Source: Marinifilum fragile JCM 15579 (GTDB lineage Bacteria > Bacteroidota > Bacteroidia > Bacteroidales > Marinifilaceae). From it: a stretch of 64,000 bases of DNA. Numbering within the stretch: the stretch's first letter is position 1; every line of letters begins with the position of its first letter. The DNA lies in NCBI RefSeq assembly GCF_001310955.1, contig NZ_BAZX01000017.1, positions 26,928 to 90,927 of the forward strand. Direction: 5' to 3'. The position numbers and the translations under genes were made by a program. The notes beneath the pieces are model-generated. The model searched no databases. It had not been told where the DNA came from and saw only the letters and a program-made list of their open reading frames with translations. Shown one piece after another: positions 44,249-53,811 of the stretch.

Positions 44249-45352
44249 ATGAAAATCAGAAAGAGTGGTGCTAAATATTCTGCAATTGTTGGAATTGGCG
44301 AACGAATCAGAAAAATGAGTCAGGAAACCGGTAATGAGTTTTTGTTATTAAATCGGGGCGTGAACTCGGTTTGTAACATTGATTTAAATTCTGTTGTTGA
44401 CGAATTGGATTTTAATTCGAATGAAATGCAGGTTTATCCTCCATCACAGGGAAGATCAGAGTTGAGGAATGCCATTAATCAGCATTACTTTGGCAATCAG
44501 TCGTCGGTTGATAACATTGCCATAACCGGAGGAGGTATGTCAGCACTCGATTTGGTATTCCAAACCATACATGTGGACAAGGTGTGTTTGCCTGATTATT
44601 ACTGGGGTTCATATGTTCAGGTAATGACGGTTAGAGGAATGGAATCTGAAACCTATGCTGATTTTAATACTGTAATTGAAAATATAGATTCTTATAAGAA
44701 CAGAGCAGTGATCATCTGCGATCCAAATAATCCTATTGGAAACAAACAGGCTGATGAAAATATTTATAAAACAGCCAAAATATTAAGCGATCATGGAGCA
44801 ATTGTGATTATTGATTGTCCGTACAGAAGGATTTTTTGTGGAGAAGAAGACTTATTTTTCCAGAAATTAAGTCAGTTGGAAAATGTAATTATTGTTGAAA
44901 GTTTTAGCAAATCGGTAGGCTTAAGCGGACAACGATTGGGTTTTGTGCATAGCACAAACAAAGAGTTTGTGAATGAATTGGGAATTCGCCTAATGTATGC
45001 AACAAATGGGATAAATGCTTTCTCTCAATTAATGGTAGCCAAATTGCTAAGCTCTGATAAAGGACAGATTGTAATGAAAAGCTTTAAGGAGCGCACTTGC
45101 GAGGGAATAAAGAAGAATATAGAATTTTTGGAAAGCAAAAGCTTGTTGGCAAAAGAGTTTTATAAGGATTCAGAACCTATTGGAATATTTGTGATTGTTA
45201 ACAAATCGGAGGAGGAGCTTCTTGAGGCACGAATAGGAAGTGTGTCATTAAGTTATTTTACAAGAGATAAGAAGGAGTTTGCTTCTCAGTTTGCAAGGAT
45301 TTGTGTCTCTGTTCCACACGAAAAATTCAAAACTTATTTCGATAGGTTGTAG
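44249..45352 (+). CDS. Class I/II PLP-dependent aminotransferase
   Basis: The 367-residue protein has VYPPSQGRSELRNAINQHYF, an ICDPNNPIGNKQ motif, IIDCPYRRIF and the Schiff-base Lys in VESFSKSVGLSGQRLGF. It has the overall layout of aspartate-aminotransferase-like enzymes but is slightly short, and its N-terminal segment (KIRKSGAKYSAI) is unlike common AspC/HisC. I therefore do not name a substrate. It is transcribed alone and ends at a long terminator hairpin. Confidence 0.82.
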   Translation: MKIRKSGAKYSAIVGIGERIRKMSQETGNEFLLLNRGVNSVCNIDLNSVVDELDFNSNEMQVYPPSQGRSELRNAINQHYFGNQSSVDNIAITGGGMSALDLVFQTIHVDKVCLPDYYWGSYVQVMTVRGMESETYADFNTVIENIDSYKNRAVIICDPNNPIGNKQADENIYKTAKILSDHGAIVIIDCPYRRIFCGEEDLFFQKLSQLENVIIVESFSKSVGLSGQRLGFVHSTNKEFVNELGIRLMYATNGINAFSQLMVAKLLSSDKGQIVMKSFKERTCEGIKKNIEFLESKSLLAKEFYKDSEPIGIFVIVNKSEEELLEARIGSVSLSYFTRDKKEFASQFARICVSVPHEKFKTYFDRL

Positions 45353-45420
45353 ATTTCGAATAAGTTGATAGGTAGAGTTTATTAAAAAACACTCCGCATA
45401 TAAGAACTGAACGATATAGA

Positions 45421-45470
45421 AGAGTTGTAAGGTTTAATTGTTGTAAATTAAATATTACAACTCTTTTTTT
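45421..45470 (+). terminator. Long intrinsic terminator after the aminotransferase gene
   Basis: AGAGTTGTAA (45421-45430) pairs with TTACAACTCT (45455-45464), and an inner TTTAATT / AATTAAA stem (45433-45439 with 45446-45452) extends it. A long T-run follows. Confidence 0.82.
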
Positions 45471-45619
45471 ACCCATGAATCAGGAAGTTCGTATGGAGAA
45501 GCTTAGGGCAAGAAAATCAATAGGTTCTTATAATCGAAAGCAGCAAAAGTGAATGTTTTTGTAACAAGAATGAATGATTGAAGGGAATTGAAATAATTCT
45601 TATTTCAAGCAGATTTACT

Positions 45620-46362
45620 TTATGGAAGTTCTTTACCCGATTCTGAAAGCAATTCAATCAAACCTGATCCATAAATGCCTAATTCCCAGTAATGACGATT
45701 CGTACAGCCAGATGGGCAATCGCCCCAGCCATAGCTATATATCAATTGAATGAAATCAGGATTGAAATAAATGATCTCTATATGAGATCCATCACCAATG
45801 CAGTTGGCAGCTTGCGCTTTCTTAATAAAGGTAAATTTTTTCAGTTTACTGGCTAAGGATTCCTGATTGATTCCTGTACCAGTATGAACCATATACTGTG
45901 TTTCTCTGATAGAATCCAACTGCAAATCATATTCGTTAATTAGCAAATCCAAACTTAAATTATCCGAGAAACCATAACTCTTCCAGGAATTAAAATTTTC
46001 ATTTGTGGTATCTATTGAGATCCTTGTTTTGTGTAGTTTTTCAGGACACAAGGCATGCACATTGTATTTTCTGATATCCGAAGAAGCTGTTGAAATTGAA
46101 TCAAGATAAACAGTTTGAAGAGCTGCTAAAATTGGTGCAAAATGATATTCTTTAAATTCTATTTCTGATAACTCTTCCATTTCCTGATTGGTATAAAAAT
46201 CCATACAAATCAGCTTTGCATCATCTAATAAAATTTCAAAAATTGAATCTGAGACTCGGGAATCTTGAATTACTTGCGTAGGAAATTTTCCGCCGTATCA
46301 CTGTCACAGGCATAAAAAAGGTATACCCCGAATAGCAACATATACAGCATGCAGTTTTTCAT
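45620..46362 (-). CDS. Lipoprotein of unknown function (apparent frameshift after the signal peptide)
   Basis: The reading frame from 46204 lacks an export signal, but upstream ATG 46362 encodes MKNCMLYMLLFGVYLFYACD, a lipoprotein signal with Cys19, in another frame. Adding one T at about 46297 joins YACDSD to YGGKFPTQVIQDSR and gives one 247-residue protein. The downstream frame is open back to the join, which supports this. The mature protein has an acidic helical N-terminal half and a Cys-rich C-terminal end (WGDCPSGCTNRHYWELG), a motif I recall from uncharacterised Bacteroidota lipoproteins. Function unknown. It is divergent from the lytic transglycosylase gene. Confidence 0.7.
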
Positions 46363-46440
46363 ACGATTAAAAATTAGGTGACTGGTTAGGTCATAAAATG
46401 ATGATGTTTGGGTTGATGTTGAATAAATAACCCGACATTA

Positions 46441-46477
46441 TTTAAACAACGAAACATTATTCATTTTGTTGTTTAAA
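46441..46477. promoter_or_regulatory. 10-bp inverted repeat in the divergent promoter region
   Basis: TTTAAACAAC (46441-46450) and GTTGTTTAAA (46468-46477) are perfect inverted copies 17 bases apart, between a lipoprotein gene and a lytic transglycosylase gene. No T-run follows either arm, so an operator seems as likely as a hairpin. Confidence 0.4.
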
Positions 46478-46652
46478 GTTACAACCTTCTGGTGAGTAAG
46501 TAAAGAGCAAATTTTGAAATGTTTAGAAAAAATTAAATTTGAACTTGACGAACAGTTGAAATTTATTGGTGTAAAGATTTGTTAAAAGAAAACATTTCTT
46601 CTCTTAATCGAGTAGAATATTTTACATTTGACAATCTTAAAAACCAACAACC

Positions 46653-47645
46653 GTGAATACATATCGACCTTTAAAAAATATTTTAGCTTTAATTGTTGTT
46701 TCGGGGGCTGTTTATCTTACTGCCCAGCTATTTAATTACTCAACCGTAACCGACCGAGACAAAGATCCTGAAAATAGCGAATACATGAGTCGCTATAATG
46801 TGTATGCATTAAAAACACCCGATAAATTAACTTTTGGTGATGAAATCGTTCCGATGAACAGGTGGGATGTAAAGGAGTCACTCGATAGGGAATTATTGGT
46901 GAATACCTATTGGCAATCTCAAACTTTATTGTTCTTAAAACGAGCCAATCGTTACTTTCCAATTGTTGAACCCATTTTAAAAGAACAGGGAGTTCCTGAA
47001 GATTTTAAATATTTGGCCTTAATCGAAAGTGGATTTGTGCCAACCATTAAATCACCGGCCGGGGCAGTTGGGGTTTGGCAGTTTATGAATGGAACGGCCA
47101 AAGACTATGGTTTGGAAGTATCAGCAGAAGTTGATGAACGATACAACATCGAAAAGGCAACTGTTGCGGCGTGTAAATATCTTAAAGATTCGTACAAAAA
47201 ATATGGAAGCTGGACCTTGGTAGCGGCTTCTTACAATGCTGGGCGAAGATTTGTTGATAAACAATTAAAGTTACAAGATGCCGGAGATTACTATGATTTG
47301 CTTTTGGGTGAAGAAACAGGACGATATGTATTCAGGATTTTGGCCATTAAAATGATTATGGAGAATCCTACTGCATATGGTTTTAAATACCGCGAGTCGG
47401 ATTTGTACCCAGAAATTCCAACTCGAAAAATTACAATTAAATCTCCTGTGAAGGATTTTGCCGTGTTTGCTAAGGAAAATGGAGTAAACTATAAGGTTTT
47501 AAAATACTTTAACCCATGGTTACGAAGAGAATACCTTACAAATAAATATAAAAAAGAGTACGAAATTACACTTCCTGCCAAAGGATATATTAATTTTGCA
47601 TTTTCTGATTATAAAAACCCTGATGGTTCAGTGTCAGAGAAATAG
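46653..47645 (+). CDS. Membrane-associated lytic transglycosylase (SLT, MltD-like)
   Basis: The 330-residue protein starts at GTG 46653, with a hydrophobic N-terminal segment (ILALIVVSGAVYLTAQLF) that is an anchor or uncleaved signal. The SLT domain (about 105-235) has the catalytic Glu in LALIESGFVP, the GVWQFMNGTAKDYGL motif and AASYNAGRRFVD. It cleaves MurNAc-GlcNAc bonds with 1,6-anhydro product. The C-terminal 80 residues (ITIKSPVKDFAVFAKENGVNYKVLK) resemble one degenerate LysM-like unit. uvrA follows 30 bp later. Confidence 0.88.
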   Translation: MNTYRPLKNILALIVVSGAVYLTAQLFNYSTVTDRDKDPENSEYMSRYNVYALKTPDKLTFGDEIVPMNRWDVKESLDRELLVNTYWQSQTLLFLKRANRYFPIVEPILKEQGVPEDFKYLALIESGFVPTIKSPAGAVGVWQFMNGTAKDYGLEVSAEVDERYNIEKATVAACKYLKDSYKKYGSWTLVAASYNAGRRFVDKQLKLQDAGDYYDLLLGEETGRYVFRILAIKMIMENPTAYGFKYRESDLYPEIPTRKITIKSPVKDFAVFAKENGVNYKVLKYFNPWLRREYLTNKYKKEYEITLPAKGYINFAFSDYKNPDGSVSEK

Positions 47646-47662
47646 ATTGTTGGATTTGCAAT

Positions 47663-47667
47663 AGGAG
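47663..47667 (+). promoter_or_regulatory. AGGAG ribosome-binding-like site supporting the TTG start of uvrA
   Basis: AGGAG lies 8 bases before TTG 47676. Strong Shine-Dalgarno sites are unusual in Bacteroidota, and this one supports a non-ATG start that would otherwise be doubtful. Confidence 0.5.
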
Positions 47668-47675
47668 ATTTAGAT

Positions 47676-50537
47676 TTGAGTTCCAAAAAGAAGAAAGAAG
47701 TAAATGGTATAGAACAGCTCGAAACTGGAAGTGTTGATGTGTTTGGAGCAAGAGTTCATAACCTTAAAAATATAGATGTAAGTATTCCTCGTAACCAACT
47801 TTCGGTGATTACCGGATTAAGTGGTAGTGGAAAATCTTCATTGGCATTTGATACAATTTATGCTGAAGGTCAGCGTAGATATATCGAAACATTTTCTGCA
47901 TATGCCAGACAATTTCTTGGTGGTATGGAACGTCCCGATGTGGATAAGATTACAGGCTTAAGTCCGGTAATTTCTATCGAGCAGAAAACAACCAACAAAA
48001 ATCCACGCTCTACAGTAGGAACAATTACCGAATTGTATGATTTCCTTCGTCTGTTGTATGCAAGAGCCGGCGTTGCCTATTCTTATGAAACTGGCGAGAA
48101 AATGGTAAAGTATACCGATGAACAGATCATCAATTTGATTCACGAAAAATTTAGTGAGAAGAGAATTTATATTCTTGCACCTGTTGTAAAAGGGCGTAAA
48201 GGGCATTACAAAGAACTGTTCGAGCAAATTCGCAGAAAAGGATTTTTGTATGCCAGAGTGGACGGAGAAATTGTTGAATTGTTGCATGGTTTTAAGGTTG
48301 ATCGTTATAAAAATCACGATATAGAAATACTAGTTGATAAACTGGTTGTTGAAGAAGTTGGAGATAAACGCCTGAAAGAGTCTGTACAAACCGCCATGAA
48401 ACATGGTAAGGGTATTACTATGATATTGGATAAGGATACCGATGAGGTGAAGTATTACAGTCGCCTTTTGATGTGTCCATCTACTGGGATATCATACAAT
48501 ACTCCAGCGCCACATAGTTTTTCTTTCAACTCTCCTCATGGAGCTTGTCCAAAATGTAAAGGTCTCGGTCGAGTAAATGCGATTGATATGGAGAAAATTA
48601 TTCCAGATCAAGCATTAAGCATTCGTGAAGGCGGGATTGTGCCTTTGGGCAAATACAAAAACAGTTTGATTTTTTGGCAGATAGAGGCCATTGGGCGAAA
48701 GTATGGTTTCGATATGAATACTCCAATTGAAGAAATTCCTGACGAAGCCCTAAGTATAATTCTAGATGGTTCCAGCGAAACATTTAAACTTGAAAATACT
48801 CCTTTGGGAGCATCGTCGAATTACTTTTTGAGTTTTGATGGTGTGATAAAGTATATCACAAATCAGGAAAGTAATGGAACTTCTAAGAAAGCCAAGAAAT
48901 GGGCTGAACAATTTGTGAAAACAGATGCTTGTTCTGCTTGTGATGGAAAGCGATTGAAGAAAGAGGCTTTACATTTTAGAATTCATGATAAAAACATTGC
49001 TGAATTAGCCGAAATGGATCTTGGTTTATTGGGTGAGTGGTTTCAAGATTTGGAACAACACTTAAGTGATAAGCAGAGAAAGATTGCCATTGAAGTTTTA
49101 AAAGAAATCAGATCTCGTTTGGGATTTCTTTTGGATGTGGGGCTGGAATATCTTTCTCTTAACAGAAGTTCAGTAACACTTTCGGGAGGTGAATCGCAAC
49201 GAATTCGCTTGGCAACACAAATTGGTTCACAGTTGGTTAATGTACTGTACATTTTGGATGAGCCAAGTATCGGTTTGCATCAGCGCGATAATGAAAGATT
49301 GATTCAATCCTTACAGCAATTAAGAGATTCAGGAAATTCTGTAATTGTGGTTGAGCACGATAAGGATATGATAAAATCTGCCGATTATGTGGTAGATATG
49401 GGACCTTTTGCAGGTAAACATGGAGGTGAAATTGTTGCCGCTGGTAATCCTGAAGAAATTGAAAAAGGAGATAGCTTAACGGCTCAATATCTGAATGGAG
49501 AGCGAAAAATTGAAGTACCATCAGAACGAAGAAAAGGAAAAGGGAAAAGTATTGATTTAAGAGGTTGTACAGGTAATAACCTGAAGAACGTTGATGTAAG
49601 TTTTCCACTTGGAAAGTTCATTTGTGTAACTGGAGTTTCGGGAAGTGGTAAATCGAGTTTGATTAATGGTACTTTGCAGCCAATTTTGTCGCAGCATTTT
49701 TACCGATCGGTAAAAGATCCTCTTCCATACGAAGATTTGGATGGAATTAAGAATATCGATAAGGTAGTGGAAGTAAACCAAGCTCCTCTTGGTAAAACTC
49801 CTCGCTCGAATCCAGCTACCTACACCAATGTTTTTGGCGATATTAGAAAGTTGTATGAGAAATTGCCTGAATCGCAAATTCGAGGTTACAAAGCGGGTAG
49901 GTTTTCTTTCAACGTAAAAGGAGGAAGGTGTGAAACCTGCCAGGGAGCAGGAGTTCGTTCCATTGAAATGAATTTCTTGCCAGATGTGTATGTTCATTGT
50001 GATGAGTGTAATGGCAAGAGATACAATCGAGAAACTCTTGAGGTGCGTTACAAAGGAAAATCAATTGGCGATGTGCTTGATATGACCATTAATCAGGCTG
50101 TGGATTTCTTCGAAAATATACCGGCAATTCTAACAAAATTGAAAGTTTTACAGGATGTTGGTCTGGGATACGTAACACTTGGACAACCATCAACAACTTT
50201 ATCAGGAGGTGAATCTCAACGTGTAAAACTGGCTACAGAATTGGCTAAAAGAGATACTGGAAAGACCATGTATATTTTGGATGAGCCAACAACAGGCTTG
50301 CACTTCGAGGATATCAGAGTATTGTTGGATGTTCTAAATCGATTGGTCGATAAAGGCAATACAGTTATTGTGATTGAACACAATATGGACGTGATTAAAG
50401 TTGCAGATCATGTAATTGATATTGGTAAAGAAGGAGGTCGAAATGGAGGTGAAATTCTTTTTGAAGGCACGCCAGAAGAGTTGGCTGAATGTAAGGAGTC
50501 ATTTACGGCTAGATTTTTAAAAGAAGAACTGCAATAA
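47676..50537 (+). CDS. uvrA: Excinuclease ABC subunit A
   Basis: The 953-residue nucleotide-excision-repair ATPase has two ABC modules: Walker A GLSGSGKSSLAFDT and GVSGSGKSSLINGT, signatures TLSGGESQRIRLA and TLSGGESQRVKLA, and Walker B YILDEPSIGLHQRD and YILDEPTTGLHFED. The zinc modules show CPKCKGLG, CSACDGKR and CETCQGAG / CDECNGKRY. Length is full. It senses damage with UvrB in the cytosol. TTG start with an AGGAG site. It is probably co-transcribed with the lytic transglycosylase. Confidence 0.97.
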   Translation: MSSKKKKEVNGIEQLETGSVDVFGARVHNLKNIDVSIPRNQLSVITGLSGSGKSSLAFDTIYAEGQRRYIETFSAYARQFLGGMERPDVDKITGLSPVISIEQKTTNKNPRSTVGTITELYDFLRLLYARAGVAYSYETGEKMVKYTDEQIINLIHEKFSEKRIYILAPVVKGRKGHYKELFEQIRRKGFLYARVDGEIVELLHGFKVDRYKNHDIEILVDKLVVEEVGDKRLKESVQTAMKHGKGITMILDKDTDEVKYYSRLLMCPSTGISYNTPAPHSFSFNSPHGACPKCKGLGRVNAIDMEKIIPDQALSIREGGIVPLGKYKNSLIFWQIEAIGRKYGFDMNTPIEEIPDEALSIILDGSSETFKLENTPLGASSNYFLSFDGVIKYITNQESNGTSKKAKKWAEQFVKTDACSACDGKRLKKEALHFRIHDKNIAELAEMDLGLLGEWFQDLEQHLSDKQRKIAIEVLKEIRSRLGFLLDVGLEYLSLNRSSVTLSGGESQRIRLATQIGSQLVNVLYILDEPSIGLHQRDNERLIQSLQQLRDSGNSVIVVEHDKDMIKSADYVVDMGPFAGKHGGEIVAAGNPEEIEKGDSLTAQYLNGERKIEVPSERRKGKGKSIDLRGCTGNNLKNVDVSFPLGKFICVTGVSGSGKSSLINGTLQPILSQHFYRSVKDPLPYEDLDGIKNIDKVVEVNQAPLGKTPRSNPATYTNVFGDIRKLYEKLPESQIRGYKAGRFSFNVKGGRCETCQGAGVRSIEMNFLPDVYVHCDECNGKRYNRETLEVRYKGKSIGDVLDMTINQAVDFFENIPAILTKLKVLQDVGLGYVTLGQPSTTLSGGESQRVKLATELAKRDTGKTMYILDEPTTGLHFEDIRVLLDVLNRLVDKGNTVIVIEHNMDVIKVADHVIDIGKEGGRNGGEILFEGTPEELAECKESFTARFLKEELQ

Positions 50538-50545
50538 AATATATC

Positions 50546-50568
50546 AAATCCCCGCAAGGGATTTTTTT
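50546..50568 (+). terminator. Intrinsic terminator after uvrA
   Basis: AAATCCC (50546-50552) pairs with GGGATTT (50558-50564) around a 5-base loop, and the T-run continues past the stem. Confidence 0.75.
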
Positions 50569-50685
50569 AACCCAAATTTCCATGATTAAGAAAATTAAAG
50601 ATTTTCAAAGAAGGCTGATATAGCATAATTATTATCTTTATACAACTGTTCTGAATGTATAGGATAGCCATTAAATCTACAACTC

Positions 50686-52352
50686 ATGGGGAAATTAATA
50701 GATATTTACTTTGAAGATCTTGATGAAAAAAGATCTTATGCCGTAGGAACCAACCTGCAAACCATTTTATCAGATGTTGATGTAAAATTGAATGGACCAG
50801 TATTGGGTGCTATGGTAAATAATAAGGTGAAAGAACTTACCTACGAAATATATAAACCTAAAAATATTCGTTTTGTTGACCTTACGCATCCTGCAGGAAG
50901 AAGAATGTACATCCGATCCTTGTGTTTTGTGTTGTATAAAGCGGTAAGGGATTTGTATCCTGGAACAGGTTTTAGGTTGGAGCATTCTGTTTCGAATGGT
51001 TTGTATTGTAGGTTGACGGATAAAAATATCGTATTGACTCCTGCAGATATTGATAAAATAAAGAGCAGAATGAAAGAAATCATAGCTGCCGATATGCCAT
51101 TTATACGTGAGGAAATCGAAACGGAAAAAGCGATTGAGATTTTTGAAAATCAAGGCCTGAAAGAGAAAACAGGATTGCTTCAAACAAGAGGAAATTTGTA
51201 TACCTCAGTGTATCATTTGACTGATTGCGCTGATTATTTCTATGGATATCTTGCACCTTCTACAGGTGTGTTAAAAGTTTTTGATTTGCAACATTTTTAT
51301 CGTGGAATGCTTTTGGTGAGTCCTAAAAGAGATGAGCCATCGGTTGTTGAAGAGCGAATTGATCAAGAGAAAATGCTGAAAGTATTTAGTGAATACAAGC
51401 GGTGGGGAAAAGTATTGAATATTTCGAATGTTGGTGATTTGAATCGATATGTGGCTGAGAATAACATTTCTGAAATGATTAAAATTTCTGAGGCTTTACA
51501 TGAAAAGAAAATTTCTCAGATTGCTGATAAAATTAGAAAGTATAGGAAAAGAATTAAGTTGATTTTGATATCCGGGCCATCATCATCGGGGAAAACAACA
51601 TTTGGAAAACGATTGGCTATACAGTTGAAAGTAGCTGCTTAAGTCCTGTGAATCTTTCGATGGATAATTATTTTGTGAATAGGGAACTTACGCCAAGGGA
51701 TGAAAATGGTGATTATGATTTTGAGGTTCTTGAAGCTTTAGATGTTCAGTTGTTCAATCAAAACTTGGTTGATTTGATGGCAGGAAAAGAGATTGAATTG
51801 CCAAAATTTTCGTTTGAAACAGGGCAAAGGTATTACGATGGAGAGAAGTTAAAGATAAATGATAAACAAGTGCTGGTAGTTGAGGGGATTCATGCCCTGA
51901 ATCCAGGACTTACTCCATTAATTGCTGACGAGTCAAAGTATAGAATCTACACTTCTGCCCTTACCTCAATTTCAATCGATGGTCACAACAGGATTCCTTC
52001 TACTGATAATCGACTAATAAGAAGAATTGTTCGTGATTACAAGTATCGAAATTATAGTGCGTCGGAAACTATTAGCAGGTGGCCAAGTGTTCGAAGAGGC
52101 GAAATGCGAAATATATTTCCTTTTCAGGAAGAGGCGGATGTGATGTTCAATTCGGCATTACCTTATGAATTGGGTGTTTTAAAAAGATTTGCAGAGCCAA
52201 TTCTAAAAGAAGTGCAGCCAAATCAGCCCGAGTATTCCGAAGCAAACCGACTTTTGAAGTTCTTTAGTTACTTTTTACCAATTTCAGAGGAAGAGATTCC
52301 ACCAACATCTCTGATGAGAGAGTTTTTAGGAGGAAGTACATTCGACTATTAA
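50686..52352 (+). CDS. TGS-domain nucleoside (uridine) kinase (apparent frameshift)
   Basis: Reconstructed length is 555 residues. The N-terminal part resembles threonyl-tRNA synthetase TGS plus second additional domain (about 1-200; ending in NLYTSVYHLTDCADYF), and the C-terminal part is a uridine-kinase/phosphoribulokinase-like P-loop domain: LISGPSSSGKTTFGKRL (about 290-306), then SMDNYFVNRELTPRDENG, VVEGIHALNP and RRIVRDYKYR. The frame breaks near 51631-51633; one added base joins QLKV-SCLSPVNLSMDNYF. This fused kinase is common in Bacteroidota and some Firmicutes. Substrate preference among uridine/cytidine is not evident. Confidence 0.83.
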
Positions 52353-52354
52353 AT

Positions 52355-52528
52355 TGTTAATAACTTTTTCACCTGTTTATATCAGTCCTGTTTTTGCTGT
52401 TAATATCCCATTCGGCAAAGACAGGATTTTTTAGTTATTAACAAGTGAAAGCTCCTTAAACAAAGGTAGTCAGGAATTATTAACAAATTATCAACAGTGT
52501 TGATAACCTGTTAATTTCTTGTTAGTAA
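52355..52528. other. Cluster of DnaA-box-like 9-mers, candidate replication origin
   Basis: Exact TTATNAACA 9-mers, in either direction, lie at 52355-52363, 52435-52443, 52477-52485, 52488-52496 and 52498-52506; near matches (one mismatch) lie at 52398-52406 and 52520-52528. The pair at 52488-52506 forms a perfect palindrome TTATCAACA-G-TGTTGATAA. TTATNAACA differs from the DnaA box TTATNCACA at one position. The surrounding DNA is AT-rich. No dnaA gene is adjacent, so origin status is a hypothesis. Confidence 0.4.
52386..52432 (+). terminator. Intrinsic terminator after the nucleoside kinase
   Basis: TCCTGT-t-TTTGC (52386-52397) pairs with GCAAA-g-ACAGGA (52415-52426), then six T. It overlaps the cluster of DnaA-box-like sites. 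Confidence 0.75.
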
Positions 52529-52545
52529 GCTGGGGTGTAATAGAA

Positions 52546-52569
52546 AGCCCGAATCTTGAGAAACGGGCT
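52546..52569 (-). terminator. Terminator-like hairpin downstream of smpB
   Basis: AGCCCG (52546-52551) pairs with CGGGCT (52564-52569); on the minus strand it is followed by TTTCTATT, a weak U-tract. It may also mark an edge of the origin-like cluster. Confidence 0.55.
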
Positions 52570-52647
52570 GCAAATATAGAAGAAAATATCTTTGATTTGT
52601 GTGTTATAAGAGAGAAAATTTTGAGAAAAAAATGGAAAAATAGCTAA

Positions 52648-53094
52648 CTATCTCTTCATCATACGGTCTATCTCTCGCTTGTGATCTTTTTGTTTTAAGC
52701 TTTCGCGTTTGTCGTAGTGTTTTTTTCCTCGGCAAAGTGCAATTTCCATCTTTGCAAAACCTCTTTCGTTAATGAAAAGACGAATTGGAACAATGGTAAG
52801 CCCCGATTCTTTTGTTTTTCTGTCCAGCTTATTTAATTCTTTTCGGTTAAGAAGGAGTTTTCTTTCTCTTTTTTCTTCGTGATTGTAGTAGGAACCAAAC
52901 TTGTATTCCGAAATGTGCATTCCTACCACATACAATTCGTTACGAGTGAAATAGCAATAAGAATCAACCAAGCTGGCCTTCCCAGCACGAATTGATTTGA
53001 TTTCGGTTCCAAAAAGTTGAATTCCGGCTACAAATTTCTCAATGAATTCGTACTCGAAACTGGCTCTTTTATTTCTGATGTTAATATTCTGCAT
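52648..53094 (-). CDS. smpB: SsrA-binding protein SmpB
   Basis: The 148-residue protein binds tmRNA during trans-translation rescue of stalled ribosomes. It begins [23 protein letters not shown] with the conserved [14 protein letters not shown], then the [18 protein letters not shown] region, and the basic C-terminal tail ([25 protein letters not shown]) that enters the decoding centre. Length is normal. The ssrA gene was not found in the window. Confidence 0.96.
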   Translation of the reverse strand: MQNINIRNKRASFEYEFIEKFVAGIQLFGTEIKSIRAGKASLVDSYCYFTRNELYVVGMHISEYKFGSYYNHEEKRERKLLLNRKELNKLDRKTKESGLTIVPIRLFINERGFAKMEIALCRGKKHYDKRESLKQKDHKREIDRMMKR

Positions 53095-53127
53095 CGTTAT
53101 ATCTTAAATTCCATGCAAATTTAGTAT

Positions 53128-53757
53128 TTAAATTGTTAATGGAAGCCTGAATAGAATTGAAAACATTCTTTCAAATATTAAAGGAAGAACAAGTATTAAG
53201 AGACTTGCCATAACTGTAAATCCTGGGCGCTTATTGTTAGCTATGGGTAAAATAGAAGTAGTTCCCAACCACAATATTCTGATGAAGTATAGTTCCAATA
53301 ATAGACAGATCTGATTCAAGAATGAGAATGGTGTAAACAATTGGGCCAATCCATGAAAAATACAGAATATAGAAGCGCTGTAAATTACAAGTTTAAAAAT
53401 CACATTTTCATTGATTTTAAACTGGAAATTTGGCATAAGTAAAATGATTAGTTTAGCTGCACAGTATAAACCTAAATTAAGAGCTAAAAAATCAACAAAT
53501 AATTTTGAACCAGCAATTAATACATCCTTTGTGTGAATGTAAGTGCCTCCTGCAGCAATAATTGCACATAAGGCAATCACCGGAAAGGAGAAGTTTCGGA
53601 ATAGCTCTTTGGTACTTGAGTTTTCAGGAGCGATTCTTTCCCATTCTCTTTTTGGAGTAAGTAGCAGATTACGTGTTCGAAAGAGTGAATTTATAACTCC
53701 TTTTGAATTGTATCCCATTTTTGAATAGTCTTGTTTGATAAAGTCAAAATTAAACAA
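53128..53757 (-). CDS. Yip1-family integral membrane protein
   Basis: The 209-residue protein has a short soluble start, then LLLTPKREWERIAPENSS, which is the typical Yip1/DUF1282 lead-in, and about five hydrophobic segments (from about residue 50). Eukaryotic Yip1 acts in vesicle traffic; the bacterial members have no established role. It is 33 bp from smpB and about 55 bp from a second, related gene, suggesting tandem duplication. Confidence 0.75.
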   Translation of the reverse strand: MFNFDFIKQDYSKMGYNSKGVINSLFRTRNLLLTPKREWERIAPENSSTKELFRNFSFPVIALCAIIAAGGTYIHTKDVLIAGSKLFVDFLALNLGLYCAAKLIILLMPNFQFKINENVIFKLVIYSASIFCIFHGLAQLFTPFSFLNQICLLLELYFIRILWLGTTSILPIANNKRPGFTVMASLLILVLPLIFERMFSILFRLPLTI

Positions 53758-53811
53758 GTTTTTACAATAGAGAAGAAATTATGATTTTTTAGAATGGATT
53801 TATACTGTAAT

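Noticed and set aside
50770..51183. Minus-strand 137-residue open frame inside the nucleoside kinase
   Set aside because: It is antisense to the TGS-like region and has a biased composition without known motifs.
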